From the NCBI RefSeq assembly GCF_014218355.1, contig NZ_AP023368.1:2670001-2734000 (forward strand): a DNA stretch of 64,000 bases, given 5' to 3'. This DNA is from Anaerocolumna chitinilytica (lineage in GTDB: Bacteria > Bacillota > Clostridia > Lachnospirales > Lachnospiraceae). Of this stretch, positions 9,660 to 18,003 are shown in pieces (positions within the stretch are counted from its first letter, which is position 1; the number at the start of each line of letters is the position of its first letter). Made by a program: the position numbers and the translations under genes. The notes beneath the pieces are model-generated. The model had not been told where the DNA came from, did no database searches, and worked only from the letters and a program-made list of their open reading frames with translations.

Positions 9660-10844
9660 ATGCTTAATAACGCTGATATTCTAAATATTAAAAATGCTAT
9701 TCGCACAGCTATTGAAAAGAACGAGATACCCGGTGCCAACTTGCTTGTTTTTAAAAACGGGAAAGAAGTATTTTATCATGAGGATGGTTTAGCCTCAAGG
9801 GAAGAAGAGCTTCCGATCAGGAGAGACACAATATTTAGATTGTTCTCTATGTCAAAGCCGGTTACAGCAGCTGCTGCCATGATTCTAGTAGAAAGAGGAA
9901 TGTTAGATCTGTATGAACCTGTTGGTAAATATCTGGAGAGTTTTCGTGACCAATTAGTGGATGAGAATGGAACACTGGTTCCCGTAAACAGAGAGATGAG
10001 AATAAAAGATTTACTGAATATGACATCAGGACTATTATATGGCGGTGAGGACAAAGCCGGTAAGGCAACTACAGAGGTCTATAAGGAAGTCACTGAGAAA
10101 CTTCTCACGGAAAATGCCTTAACCACTGTTGAGTTTGCCAACAAACTGGGAGGCTGTCCGCTGGCGTTTCATCCGGGCTCGTCTTGGGCCTATGGCACCA
10201 GTGCAGACGTACTGGCTGCTGTGATTGAAGTGGTTAGCGGCATAAAATACAGTGAGTTCCTGAAGAAAGAAATATTTGAACCGCTGGGAATGAAGGACAC
10301 AGCCTTTTATGTTCCGAAAGAAAAGAGAGACCGCTTAGCAAATACCTATCGTGCTGATGATAAAGGTGGTTTAACTCTATATACTGCTAATAACCTTGGA
10401 ATCATTCAAAGCATGGACAGAGAACCGGCATATGAGGCTGGAGGAGCCGGATTAGTTTCCACCATTGATGACTATTCCAAATTCTCACTTATGCTTATGA
10501 ACGGCGGAAGCTATGAAGGAGTTACCATACTTCATCCCAAAACAGTTGCATATATGACCACTAAAGTATTAAATAAAAGACAGCAAAAGGGTATGGAGTC
10601 ATGGCTGGAGTTAGAGGGACATAGTTATGGAAACCTTATGAGAGTATTAGTTGATACGACAAAAGCTGGAACTATCGGCAGCCTTCATGAATATGGTTGG
10701 GATGGCTGGCTTGGCTGTTATTTTTCTAATTGCCCTACGGACAATTTGAACTTTCTTTTCATGACGCAGAAAACAGATGCAGGTACCATGGAAATCACCA
10801 GGAAGTTAAGAAACATAATCATCAGCAGCTGCGCTGAGGAATAA
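9660..10844 (+). CDS. serine beta-lactamase-like hydrolase (class C / esterase family VIII fold)
   Basis: 394 residues of the beta-lactamase / penicillin-binding-protein fold. The nucleophile motif SxxK is S63-M-S-K66 in FRLFSMSKP. The second motif reads WAYGTSADV, with Tyr in the expected place but Gly-Thr instead of the Ser-Asn of true class C enzymes, and the third reads EYGWDGW. This pattern suits an esterase or D-amino-acid peptidase more than a beta-lactamase. There is no signal peptide, so it acts in the cytoplasm, which also argues against antibiotic resistance. The frame is open from a TTG at 9609, but the ATG at 9660 has GGAGA just upstream and begins at the usual place for the fold. 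Confidence 0.82.
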   Translation: MLNNADILNIKNAIRTAIEKNEIPGANLLVFKNGKEVFYHEDGLASREEELPIRRDTIFRLFSMSKPVTAAAAMILVERGMLDLYEPVGKYLESFRDQLVDENGTLVPVNREMRIKDLLNMTSGLLYGGEDKAGKATTEVYKEVTEKLLTENALTTVEFANKLGGCPLAFHPGSSWAYGTSADVLAAVIEVVSGIKYSEFLKKEIFEPLGMKDTAFYVPKEKRDRLANTYRADDKGGLTLYTANNLGIIQSMDREPAYEAGGAGLVSTIDDYSKFSLMLMNGGSYEGVTILHPKTVAYMTTKVLNKRQQKGMESWLELEGHSYGNLMRVLVDTTKAGTIGSLHEYGWDGWLGCYFSNCPTDNLNFLFMTQKTDAGTMEITRKLRNIIISSCAEE

Positions 10845-10851
10845 ACATAGG

Positions 10852-10920
10852 CTGCCGGATTTATATATTGGATGAAAGCATATAAGCTTCATCGCGGTAT
10901 AGAAATCCGGCAGTTTTTAA
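10852..10920 (+). terminator. intrinsic terminator after the serine hydrolase gene
   Basis: An 11-base perfect inverted repeat (CTGCCGGATTT at 10852-10862 and its complement at 10903-10913) encloses a second small hairpin and is followed by five Ts. Confidence 0.75.
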
Positions 10921-10997
10921 TTTTATTTCTTCCCGTATTATGTTAAAATAAATGAGAACTTAAGAAATAGAGTAAATCGGGCAGCATGGAGGTCTAA

Positions 10998-13193
10998 ATG
11001 AAATCACTGGTTATTGCAGAGAAACCCTCTGTAGGAAGAGATATTGCAAGAGTATTAAGATGTAATAAGAATATTAACGGTGCTTTGGAAGGGGATAAAT
11101 ATATTGTTACCTGGGGTTTGGGACACCTGGTAACACTCGCTGATCCGGAAGAATACGATGACAAATATAAGGAATGGAAGATGGAGCATCTGCCGATGCT
11201 GCCGCATAAATTTGAACTGGTGGTTATTAAGCAGACAGGTAAGCAATATCAGACTGTAAAGACGCAAATTCATCGAAATGATGTATCTGAAATCATAATT
11301 GCTACCGATGCGGGCCGAGAAGGTGAATTAGTCGCAAGGTGGATTCTGGAGAAAGCCAACAATAAAAAACCTGTGAAAAGATTATGGATATCATCTGTAA
11401 CGGATAAAGCAATAAGGGAAGGGTTCTTAAAACTGAAAGACGGAAAGGACTATGAGAATCTCTATCAGGCGGCAGTGGCCAGAGCGGAGGCGGACTGGAT
11501 TGTGGGGATGAATGCTACCAGAGCCTTAACCTGTAAATACAATGCAAGTCTTTCCTGCGGACGAGTTCAGACACCAACATTGGCTATGATAGCAAAAAGA
11601 GAAGAAGATATCAAAAAATTTGTTCCGGTACCTTATTTTGGACTAATCGGCAGGGTAAATGGTTTGACGCTGACCTGGCGGGATGTTAAAACTAAGAATA
11701 CCACGACCAATGATAAGAAACAGATTGAAGAGCTTAAAGAAAAGCTTACCGGAAGAGAAGGTACCGTTACGGAAGTTAGTACAGTGTTGAAAAAATCCTA
11801 TTCCCCGGGATTGTATGATCTAACAGAGCTTCAAAGAGAAGCAAATGTACGTTATGACTTTTCAGCAAAAGAGACCTTAAATATTATGCAGCGCCTTTAT
11901 GAAAACCATAAAGTCTTAACCTATCCCAGAACGGATTCTAGGTATCTTACAACTGACATTGTTGGAACATTGAAAGAAAGGCTGGAAGCTATAAGTACCG
12001 GACCTTATAAGAAATTGGCGGCTGTTCTTACAAGAAAGCCTATTGCAGCAAATGCCTCCTTTGTAGATAATCAGAAAGTAAGTGACCATCATGCGATTAT
12101 ACCCACGGAGCAGTATGTCAATCTTGAGAATATGAGTTCAGATGAGAGAAAGATTTATGATATGGTAGTAAGACGCTTCCTGGCTGTTCTATATCCCCCT
12201 TGTGAGTATGAAGAAGCCACAATAAAGGTTGAAGCAGGTGGAGAAGAGTTTATAGCTAAGGGTAAGATTATTAAGTCTGCCGGATACAAAGAAATCTATG
12301 AAAATATATCGGAAGAGGCTTCTTTAAAAGAAGAGAACGGTAATATTCAAGAGAATCAAAAATTGCCTAAGATAGCAAAAAATGATATCTTAAAACCTAT
12401 CGTATTTACAATAACAGAAGGTAAGACAAAGCCACCGGCATATTTTACCGAGGCAACACTTCTTTCCGCCATGGAGAACCCCATTCATTTTCTGGAACAG
12501 AAGGATAAGGAATTAGTCAAAACTCTTGGGGAAACCGGTGGTCTTGGAACTGTTGCCACTCGTGCGGATATTATTGAAAAGCTTTTTAATTCCTTCCTGA
12601 TGGAAAAGAAGGGCAAGGATATCTTCATAACCTCTAAGGGGAAACAACTTCTAAATCTGGTTCCGGAGGACTTAAAAAAACCGGAACTTACGGCATCCCT
12701 GGAAATGAAGCTAGCTAGGGTTGCAAAGGGAAGCCTGAAAAAACAGGACTTAATGAAGGAAATGACCGACTATACGAAAGAAATCGTAGAAGAGATTAAA
12801 ACAGGTGAAGGTAATTTTAAGCATGACAATCTTACAAATAAGAAATGTCCTGTCTGTGGTAAGAATATGTTGGCGGTAAACGGTAAAAACAGTAAAATGT
12901 TAGTGTGCCAAGACCGTGAATGCGGTCACAGGGAGACTACCAGCAGAACCAGTAATGCCAGATGTCCGGTCTGCCACAAGAAGATGGAATTAACTGGTCA
13001 GGGTGATAATCAGACATTCACTTGTTCCTGCGGCCACAAGGAAAAGCTTTCTGCTTTTCAGGAAAGACGAAAAAAAGAAGGCGCAGGTGTCAGTAAAAAG
13101 GATGTAGCTAAGTATATGAATCAAATGAAAAAGGAAGAACAGACGCCTGTTAATACTGCTTTTGCAGATGCTTTTGCTAAAATTAAGCTTTAG
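10998..13193 (+). CDS. topB: DNA topoisomerase III
   Basis: Type IA topoisomerase that cuts and rejoins one DNA strand, mainly for decatenation and recombination intermediates. It begins with the Toprim domain (SLVIAEKPSVGRD, then DAGREGE with the metal-binding acidic residues) and has the active-site Tyr309 in TYPRTDSRYL. The 731-residue length is right for TopB with an added tail: after about residue 610 there are cysteine-rich segments, KCPVCGKNM...CQDRECGHRE and RCPVCHKKM...CSCGHKEK, which look like zinc-binding domains. The final 40 residues are charged. In conjugative elements topB homologues are common, but no mobility genes are present here, so I read this as a chromosomal copy. An AUG with a GGAGG site starts it. 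Confidence 0.93.
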   Translation: MKSLVIAEKPSVGRDIARVLRCNKNINGALEGDKYIVTWGLGHLVTLADPEEYDDKYKEWKMEHLPMLPHKFELVVIKQTGKQYQTVKTQIHRNDVSEIIIATDAGREGELVARWILEKANNKKPVKRLWISSVTDKAIREGFLKLKDGKDYENLYQAAVARAEADWIVGMNATRALTCKYNASLSCGRVQTPTLAMIAKREEDIKKFVPVPYFGLIGRVNGLTLTWRDVKTKNTTTNDKKQIEELKEKLTGREGTVTEVSTVLKKSYSPGLYDLTELQREANVRYDFSAKETLNIMQRLYENHKVLTYPRTDSRYLTTDIVGTLKERLEAISTGPYKKLAAVLTRKPIAANASFVDNQKVSDHHAIIPTEQYVNLENMSSDERKIYDMVVRRFLAVLYPPCEYEEATIKVEAGGEEFIAKGKIIKSAGYKEIYENISEEASLKEENGNIQENQKLPKIAKNDILKPIVFTITEGKTKPPAYFTEATLLSAMENPIHFLEQKDKELVKTLGETGGLGTVATRADIIEKLFNSFLMEKKGKDIFITSKGKQLLNLVPEDLKKPELTASLEMKLARVAKGSLKKQDLMKEMTDYTKEIVEEIKTGEGNFKHDNLTNKKCPVCGKNMLAVNGKNSKMLVCQDRECGHRETTSRTSNARCPVCHKKMELTGQGDNQTFTCSCGHKEKLSAFQERRKKEGAGVSKKDVAKYMNQMKKEEQTPVNTAFADAFAKIKL

Positions 13194-13324
13194 CAGTATG
13201 AAAAAATAAGAAAAAATAAGAAACAATAAGATATATACAGCTTATGTATGAAATCTTCGGTATATGCTTGTGATAAGTTGTAAAGACACGAATAGGATAA
13301 AACAATTATAACTGATTTTGAGAA

Positions 13325-13353
13325 TTGACTTTGAAACTTATGTATTGTATTTT
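13325..13353 (+). promoter_or_regulatory. promoter of the attenuated ribosomal protection gene
   Basis: TTGACT at 13325-13330 and TATTTT at 13348-13353 are spaced by exactly 17 bases. The predicted transcript begins near 13360, about 27 bases before the leader peptide start and 270 bases before the main gene. Confidence 0.65.
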
Positions 13354-13386
13354 ATAAGAAGAAAACAAATTGAAGGAGGCTGAAAT

Positions 13387-13458
13387 ATGCGCAAGTCTAT
13401 AAAAACAGAGAACAGAATAGGAAAGATGCAATCAGCCGGCCTAGGTACTTGTATATAA
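13387..13458 (+). CDS. 23-residue leader peptide of the ribosomal protection gene
   Basis: A short ORF with a strong GAAGGAGG site seven to ten bases before its ATG encodes 23 residues beginning MRKSIKTENRIGK and ending in LGTCI, then TAA. It lies between a good promoter and an intrinsic terminator upstream of a Tet(M)-like gene, which is the arrangement of ribosome-mediated attenuators that control antibiotic resistance genes. Its job would be to report stalled or slowed ribosomes, not to make a functional peptide. It is too short for ordinary gene finders. Translation is inferred from the ribosome site. Confidence 0.6.
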   Translation: MRKSIKTENRIGKMQSAGLGTCI

Positions 13459-13504
13459 TCCAGTGTTCCATAAAAAGTTGGAACAAGGATTTTATGTAAA
13501 TTAT

Positions 13505-13531
13505 AACCACAGTCGATGACTGTGGTTTTTT
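13505..13531 (+). terminator. attenuator terminator upstream of the ribosomal protection gene
   Basis: A perfect 10-base stem (AACCACAGTC at 13505-13514, GACTGTGGTT at 13518-13527) with a 3-base loop runs into six Ts. It sits 46 bases after the leader peptide stop and 100 bases before the main gene. A second small hairpin (TTCCA / TGGAA around 13467-13484) lies between the peptide and the terminator and may be part of the alternative fold. Confidence 0.75.
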
Positions 13532-13630
13532 GCGCCTAAAAACAAGATTACCCATGTCAGGCAACCCGCTCGTTCTCAGAAGGGGAGCTGCTGATTACCA
13601 AATGAAGATTAGAAAGAATGGGTGATCGTG

Positions 13631-15511
13631 ATGAATATTTTAAATATCGGTATAATGGCACATGTAGATGCAGGAAAAACAACAGTGACAGAAGGATTTC
13701 TCTATCATAGCGGAATTAAGAATTCCATGGGAAATGTGGATAATGGAACGACCACAACAGACTCAATGGAACTGGAGAAGAAACGGGGAATGACAATTCG
13801 TTCTGCTACCGTATCTTTTATGATTGGAGAAATCAAAATCAATCTGATTGACACACCAGGGCATATGGACTTTATTGCAGAAGTTGAGAGGTCTCTATCA
13901 GTCCTTGACGGAGTAATTCTTGTTATTTCTGCAAGAGAAGGAGTTCAACCTCAGACTCGTGCCATTTTTAATAAATTAAAGCAAATGAAAATACCGGTAA
14001 TCTTCTTTGTGAATAAGATAGACCGTATAGGTGTTAATCTGGAGGAGATTTATCAACAGATGCGACAGCAGCTCACTGAGAATTTCTTATTAATGCAAAA
14101 AGTAATTTACCAATATGGTGCGGCAGAACAAAGCTTTGAAATTATTGAGAAGAGTTATGATGAGCCGGATATGGCAGAACAGATAATTCTCCATTCTGAG
14201 AAACTTCTTGATAAGTATATGAAAGAGGAAATGATTACTGCAGATGATTATGAGAAAGTAATCCGTTCCCGCAACCGTTATGGAAAACTTTATCCGGTTT
14301 ATCATGGAACTGCACTTTGGGATATTGGAATAACGAAATTAATGGAAGCTATCGGCAAGTGGTTTGTACCAAGAATTTGTAATAATAAGGATTTGTCTGC
14401 CTATGTTTATAAGGTATTGTTTGATGAACATAAACATAAGCTTATCTTTCTCCGTGTATTTTCAGGTGAACTAGTACTAAGAGAACACATTCTGGTCGAA
14501 AGAGACCAGCAGGAGATGGTTGTTCGTAATTTATTCGGTTTAGAAAATGGAAAATTGGTTCCAAAAAATAAAGTTCAGGATGGAGACGTAGCGGTAATTA
14601 CGGATGCCAGAGAACTTGTGTGCGGTGATTGGATTGGTGGAAGGACCAAGCTTGCCTTAAATAAGCAGACAGAACCTCTGCTGCAAGTAGGTATAAGACC
14701 AATACCGGCAGCTGCCAGAAGAGAATTGTTAGAAGCATTGCAAATATTGACCATAGAAGATCCCTATCTGGATTTGAATATTGATGAGGAAACAGAAGAA
14801 ATAAAGCTTAAGCTTTTTGGCAATTTGCAAAAGGAGATATTGCAAGCCTTGCTTTTAGAGAGATTTCATCTGGAAACTGAGTTTGACAGTGCGATAACGG
14901 TTAAGAAGGATAAACCGATAGACCAGATAACCTGCATTGTTCCCATCAACAGTCCAAGTAATCTGCTGCGGGCCGGAGTAGGCCTAACACTTGAACCTCT
15001 TGAAGAAGGAAGCGGCTTTTTTTATGAAACACAGGTTTCATACGGAGACCTTACGAAATCCTTTCAAAATGGTGTGAAAGAAGGTGTAGAGAAGGGAATC
15101 CGCAAAGGACTTCGTGGTGAAGTAGTGGATACGAAGGTGACTTTTCTTTATTCTGATTATTGCAGTGTAACCAGTACCCCTGCAGATTTTAGAAAACTGG
15201 CTGAAAAAGTTGTTTACCAGGCATTAAACAGTATCGGTGTAAAAACCATGGAGCCTGTTATGAACTTTATCCTCACCGCACCACAGGGTTGTGAAAAGAA
15301 AATTATGACTGAGTTAGTGAGAATGAATGCTTTGATGGAAGAAACAAAATATACCCAAACAGAAATGATAATAACGGGAAAAGTAACACTGGAAGCCAGT
15401 AAAGATTTTTCGGTGGTTCTCTTTACCCTAACAGAGGGCAGAGGAATCTTCGAAACTTCTTTCTGGCAGTACAGAGAAGAAGGAAAGCTATACAATAGTG
15501 AAAAATATTAA
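13631..15511 (+). CDS. Tet(M)-type ribosomal protection GTPase
   Basis: An EF-G-like GTPase that releases tetracycline or a similar ligand from the ribosome. G-domain motifs are in order: AHVDAGKTT (residues 10-18), DTPGHMDF and NKID. The C-terminal half matches the EF-G-like domains of Tet(M), and the domain IV loop reads YCSVTSTPADFRKL, close to the drug-displacing loop of Tet(M) (YSPVSTPADFR) but with changed residues before STPADFR. Length (626) is slightly below Tet(M) at about 639. The frame opens at a GTG at 13622, but the ATG at 13631 matches the family start (MNILNIG) and has GGTGA upstream. It is clearly diverged from the mobile tet genes, so true tetracycline resistance is likely but unproven; a related ribosome rescue role is possible. 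Confidence 0.85.
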   Translation: MNILNIGIMAHVDAGKTTVTEGFLYHSGIKNSMGNVDNGTTTTDSMELEKKRGMTIRSATVSFMIGEIKINLIDTPGHMDFIAEVERSLSVLDGVILVISAREGVQPQTRAIFNKLKQMKIPVIFFVNKIDRIGVNLEEIYQQMRQQLTENFLLMQKVIYQYGAAEQSFEIIEKSYDEPDMAEQIILHSEKLLDKYMKEEMITADDYEKVIRSRNRYGKLYPVYHGTALWDIGITKLMEAIGKWFVPRICNNKDLSAYVYKVLFDEHKHKLIFLRVFSGELVLREHILVERDQQEMVVRNLFGLENGKLVPKNKVQDGDVAVITDARELVCGDWIGGRTKLALNKQTEPLLQVGIRPIPAAARRELLEALQILTIEDPYLDLNIDEETEEIKLKLFGNLQKEILQALLLERFHLETEFDSAITVKKDKPIDQITCIVPINSPSNLLRAGVGLTLEPLEEGSGFFYETQVSYGDLTKSFQNGVKEGVEKGIRKGLRGEVVDTKVTFLYSDYCSVTSTPADFRKLAEKVVYQALNSIGVKTMEPVMNFILTAPQGCEKKIMTELVRMNALMEETKYTQTEMIITGKVTLEASKDFSVVLFTLTEGRGIFETSFWQYREEGKLYNSEKY

Positions 15512-15680
15512 TATTTAACCCTTATAATTATATTTCTTCATGTAATCTCCATATGGCCATGGTATAAGTTATTGTAATGCATTAGTTATCCATCAAGTTG
15601 GCTGAAATCATATTTGCGGAATACTTCAAGCAGCATGACTGATAGTATAAAATGTGCAAAATGAAATTCCAGGAGGTTAT

Positions 15681-15995
15681 ATGAATTTTAATAGAAATAA
15701 AAGAGGTAATAGCACCAGGGAACACAGTCCTATGAAACATATGCTTCATATGATACTTTGTTGCGGGATACCGGCACTTATCATAATGACTCTTCCTTTT
15801 ATAGCCCGTTATAGCCCGGCTGCAGCAGGTTTACTGGGAATTATAGCACCTTTTATCTGTCCTGTTATGATGGGAGGGATGATAATCATGATGCTGCGAA
15901 GCGGAAAACACAGCTGTTGCAGTAACGAAGAGGGAACACCAGAATCGGTAACGAAAGCGGAGCAAGAACATGCCTTACCCACTAACAAGGAATAG
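15681..15995 (+). CDS. small two-TM membrane protein with Cys motifs
   Basis: 104 residues with two hydrophobic segments (MILCCGIPALIIMTLPFIA and LLGIIAPFICPVMMGGMIIMM). A CC pair lies at the start of the first segment and another at HSCCSNE after the second. It resembles small conserved Firmicute membrane proteins of unknown function with an LCCGIP element; I cannot name a role. The paired cysteines and nearby histidines allow metal binding, which is speculation. The ATG at 15681 has a perfect AGGAGG site; an earlier in-frame start at 15654 lacks one. Confidence 0.6.
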   Translation: MNFNRNKRGNSTREHSPMKHMLHMILCCGIPALIIMTLPFIARYSPAAAGLLGIIAPFICPVMMGGMIIMMLRSGKHSCCSNEEGTPESVTKAEQEHALPTNKE

Positions 15996-16002
15996 ATTTT
16001 AA

Positions 16003-16051
16003 GACGAATAAAAACTTCTGTCACTCCTTAGACAGAAGTTTTTTATTCGTC
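16003..16051 (+). terminator. long-stem intrinsic terminator
   Basis: A stem of about 20 base pairs (16003-16022 with 16031-16051, one bulged T) includes its own T-run. It ends the transcript of the small membrane protein gene and is nearly symmetrical, so it could also work on the minus strand. Confidence 0.8.
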
Positions 16052-16131
16052 ATACATAATACAGCTCGTATATTATGGGATACTCGTACATATCTTGTAT
16101 ACATAAAGAAATCGTAACAGAGGGCAGCAGG

Positions 16132-16557
16132 ATGAATATTATCTCCATGCTTTTGGCTATTTTAGCAGGAGTATTAACCACCATTGAAGCAACGATTAAT
16201 TCCCAGCTTGGAAAATATGTTACACCAAGTATAGCCACACTTCATAGTCTTATGACCGGATTGACATTTGTATTGCTGATAAATCTGATAATCGGCAATC
16301 TGCCAAGATATACGAAAGTAACTACAGTTCGGCCTATATGGCTTATTGGCGGCTTTTTCGGAGCCTCCATTATATACTTATCTGCAAGATCGATTCCTTC
16401 CCTTGGTATATCCAATGCTTTGATATTAATTTTGGCAGGGCAGCTTACCAGCAGTTTGGTTATAGATGCATTTTTAAATGATGCCCAGATTAGTTTAAAA
16501 AAGATGGGTGGTATGGTTTTGTTTCTTATCGGTACTATTATGTTTTTAAAAGATTAG
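16132..16557 (+). CDS. YdcZ-type (DMT superfamily) small membrane transporter
   Basis: 141 residues with four to five membrane segments, the size of a half-transporter of the DUF606 / YdcZ branch of the drug-metabolite transporter superfamily. The NSQLGKYVTPSIATLHSLMTG and ISNALILILAGQL stretches are typical of that group, in which two subunits (or paralogues) pair. Substrate unknown. The ATG at 16132 follows an AGCAGG site; the upstream in-frame ATG at 16075 would add a hydrophilic stretch inside the preceding intergenic DNA. Two more members of the family lie at 30.5-31.4 kb on the other strand. Confidence 0.75.
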   Translation: MNIISMLLAILAGVLTTIEATINSQLGKYVTPSIATLHSLMTGLTFVLLINLIIGNLPRYTKVTTVRPIWLIGGFFGASIIYLSARSIPSLGISNALILILAGQLTSSLVIDAFLNDAQISLKKMGGMVLFLIGTIMFLKD

Positions 16558-16604
16558 AAGTGTTGTATTCGAAATACAAAAATCATCTTATCAGAAATGT
16601 GTAC

Positions 16605-16632
16605 TTGCATTTCCTCTTAAACTATGTATAAT
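16605..16632 (+). promoter_or_regulatory. promoter of a short leader or small RNA
   Basis: TTGCAT at 16605-16610 and a perfect TATAAT at 16627-16632 with a 16-base spacer. Transcription would start near 16639 and meet a terminator at 16705. Confidence 0.6.
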
Positions 16633-16638
16633 TACAAT

Positions 16639-16735
16639 AAAAGAAATGTAAAGGGTGATTCCTTTGGAACATAGAAAGGTGAACTTCATAAGGAAGATTA
16701 ACATAAGACGGGCTTATTAGCCCGTCTTTCTTTTT
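16639..16735 (+). ncRNA. short terminated transcript: candidate attenuator leader or small RNA
   Basis: About 97 bases between a consensus promoter and an intrinsic terminator, upstream of the D-lactate-dehydrogenase-like gene. Within it AAAGG pairs with CCTTT across a 6-base loop (about 16651-16666) and CTTC pairs with GAAG. A short frame with GTG or TTG starts (GTG at 16656, TTG at 16665) ends in TAG inside the loop of the terminator hairpin and encodes a basic peptide (EHRKVNFIRKINIRRAY). I do not recognise a known riboswitch class. It could be a translated leader controlling the next gene, or a stand-alone small RNA. Confidence 0.4.
16705..16735 (+). terminator. intrinsic terminator upstream of the D-lactate-dehydrogenase-like gene
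   Basis: Perfect 9-base stem AAGACGGGC (16705-16713) with GCCCGTCTT (16720-16728), 6-base loop, then a T-run. Because a promoter lies just upstream and the next gene is in the same direction, it may be an attenuator. Confidence 0.75.
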
Positions 16736-16858
16736 GGCTTTAACTTGATAAAGTAAGAGAAGCAAAAAACAAAGGATAGAAATCAGAAGTAATAAAAGGA
16801 TTATGGTATAGCATTCTAAGCATTATATATAATAATAGAAATAGAAATGAGGAATATT

Positions 16859-17839
16859 ATGAAAATAGCGGTATATGAATTAAGGCAGGATGAAAAAAAG
16901 AAGCTGGAGGAGTTAAAGGTAAAGTTTGGTTTGGACCTTGTAACTACCGGAAAAACTCTAAACAAGCAGACTATTAAGCTTTCTGCCGGTTGTGATGGAA
17001 TTAGTGTACTTGGAAGAAGCAGTCTTGACAAAGATATGTTAACTGCTCTTAAAAAGCAAGGAATAGGATATATCTCAACCAGGACAGTAGGTTATAATCA
17101 TATAGATACCTGTAGCGCCAAGGAATTGGGGCTGCGAATATGCAATGCCGGGTATCCTCCAAAGGGAGTAGCGGAATTTGCGGTAATGTTGATGTTACTT
17201 ACTCTTCGCCATTACAAGCCGGCTATGTGGAGACAGAACGTTAATGATTATTCTCTATTCGGCTTAACAGGGCAGGAATTGGGTAATCAAACAGTGGGTG
17301 TGATTGGAACCGGTAATATCGGCACGGAAGTTTTAAAGATACTTTTCGGGTTCGGATGTAAATTGGTAGCTTATAACATTACAGAAACTGAAGCAGGCAA
17401 GAAATATGCAGAATATGTATCACTGGAAGAACTATACCGTGTCTCGGATATTATTACCCTGCACGTTCCTTTGACGGATGAAAACAGGCATTTTATTGAT
17501 AAGGCAGCTATTGCTAACATGAAACCCGGGGTAATATTGATCAATACTGCCAGGGGAGAATTAATGGATATAGAAGCCTTAACAGAAGGGATTGAGTCCG
17601 AGAAAATCGGTGCTCTTGGCCTGGACGTTTTTGAAAAGGAAGAAGGTATCTACCATGCCGATAGAAAAACAGATATCCTAAAAAACCGTGATATGGTATA
17701 TTTAAGGCAGTTTCCCAATGTAGTAATGACACAGCATATGGCATTTTATACCAGAGGGAACATTGACAGTATGGTAACCTGGGGAATAGAAGGATTATTT
17801 AATATGTACAGCGGTAAGGGATGCAGGCAGGAAATATAG
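16859..17839 (+). CDS. D-2-hydroxyacid dehydrogenase (D-lactate dehydrogenase / VanH-like)
   Basis: Reduces a 2-keto acid such as pyruvate to the D-hydroxy acid with NADH in the cytoplasm. The Rossmann motif VGVIGTGNIG and the catalytic triad are present: Arg232 (NTARGEL), Glu259 (DVFEKEEG) and His293 (TQHMAFYT). At 326 residues it is the length of LdhA and VanH enzymes, and the STRTVGYNHID stretch is typical of that branch. No van ligase or dipeptidase genes are nearby, so fermentation of pyruvate to D-lactate is more likely than vancomycin resistance. The frame opens at an ATG at 16847, but the ATG at 16859 has GAGGAA immediately upstream and gives the normal N-terminus MKIAVYELR. Confidence 0.88.
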   Translation: MKIAVYELRQDEKKKLEELKVKFGLDLVTTGKTLNKQTIKLSAGCDGISVLGRSSLDKDMLTALKKQGIGYISTRTVGYNHIDTCSAKELGLRICNAGYPPKGVAEFAVMLMLLTLRHYKPAMWRQNVNDYSLFGLTGQELGNQTVGVIGTGNIGTEVLKILFGFGCKLVAYNITETEAGKKYAEYVSLEELYRVSDIITLHVPLTDENRHFIDKAAIANMKPGVILINTARGELMDIEALTEGIESEKIGALGLDVFEKEEGIYHADRKTDILKNRDMVYLRQFPNVVMTQHMAFYTRGNIDSMVTWGIEGLFNMYSGKGCRQEI

Positions 17840-17890
17840 ATATTTCATGAAAGCAACCTTAAAAAGTGTGTACGAAGTAAAATAAAGCAG

Positions 17891-17955
17891 GCCTCTATTC
17901 GGTGATAGCAGTAACTGGTATTTTTTCTGCTTTCACCGAGTAGAGGCTTTTTTTT
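17891..17955 (+). terminator. intrinsic terminator after the dehydrogenase gene
   Basis: A 15-base-pair stem (17891-17905 with 17933-17947, one G-U pair) followed by eight Ts. Confidence 0.85.
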
Positions 17956-17973
17956 ATAGTAGTATGTTTTTTA

Positions 17974-18002
17974 TTGACAAATAAATTATTTTACACTATA
18001 CT
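17974..18002 (+). promoter_or_regulatory. promoter of the GntR-ABC operon
   Basis: A perfect TTGACA at 17974-17979 and TATACT at 17997-18002 are spaced by exactly 17 bases. The predicted start falls inside the inverted-repeat operator that follows. Confidence 0.8.
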
Positions 18003-18003
18003 A

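Larger units (their letters stand above)
13194..13630 (+). promoter_or_regulatory. regulatory leader region between topB and the Tet(M)-like gene
   Basis: 437 bases that hold the promoter, leader peptide and attenuator described separately. The first 120 bases after topB are A-rich and contain no clear terminator, so some read-through from topB is possible. The last 90 bases before the GTPase gene show no further obvious structure. Confidence 0.6.

Noticed and set aside
9609..9660. TTG start for the serine hydrolase
   Set aside because: No ribosome site upstream, while the ATG at 9660 has GGAGA and matches the usual beginning of the fold.
10998..13193. Topoisomerase III plus Tet(M)-like gene as part of an integrated conjugative element
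   Set aside because: No relaxase, coupling protein, integrase or attachment repeats are visible on either side and the surrounding genes look chromosomal.
16859..17839. VanH of a vancomycin resistance cluster
   Set aside because: No VanA-like ligase or VanX dipeptidase is near, and the two-component genes resembling VanRS are 36 kb away. A fermentative D-lactate dehydrogenase is simpler.
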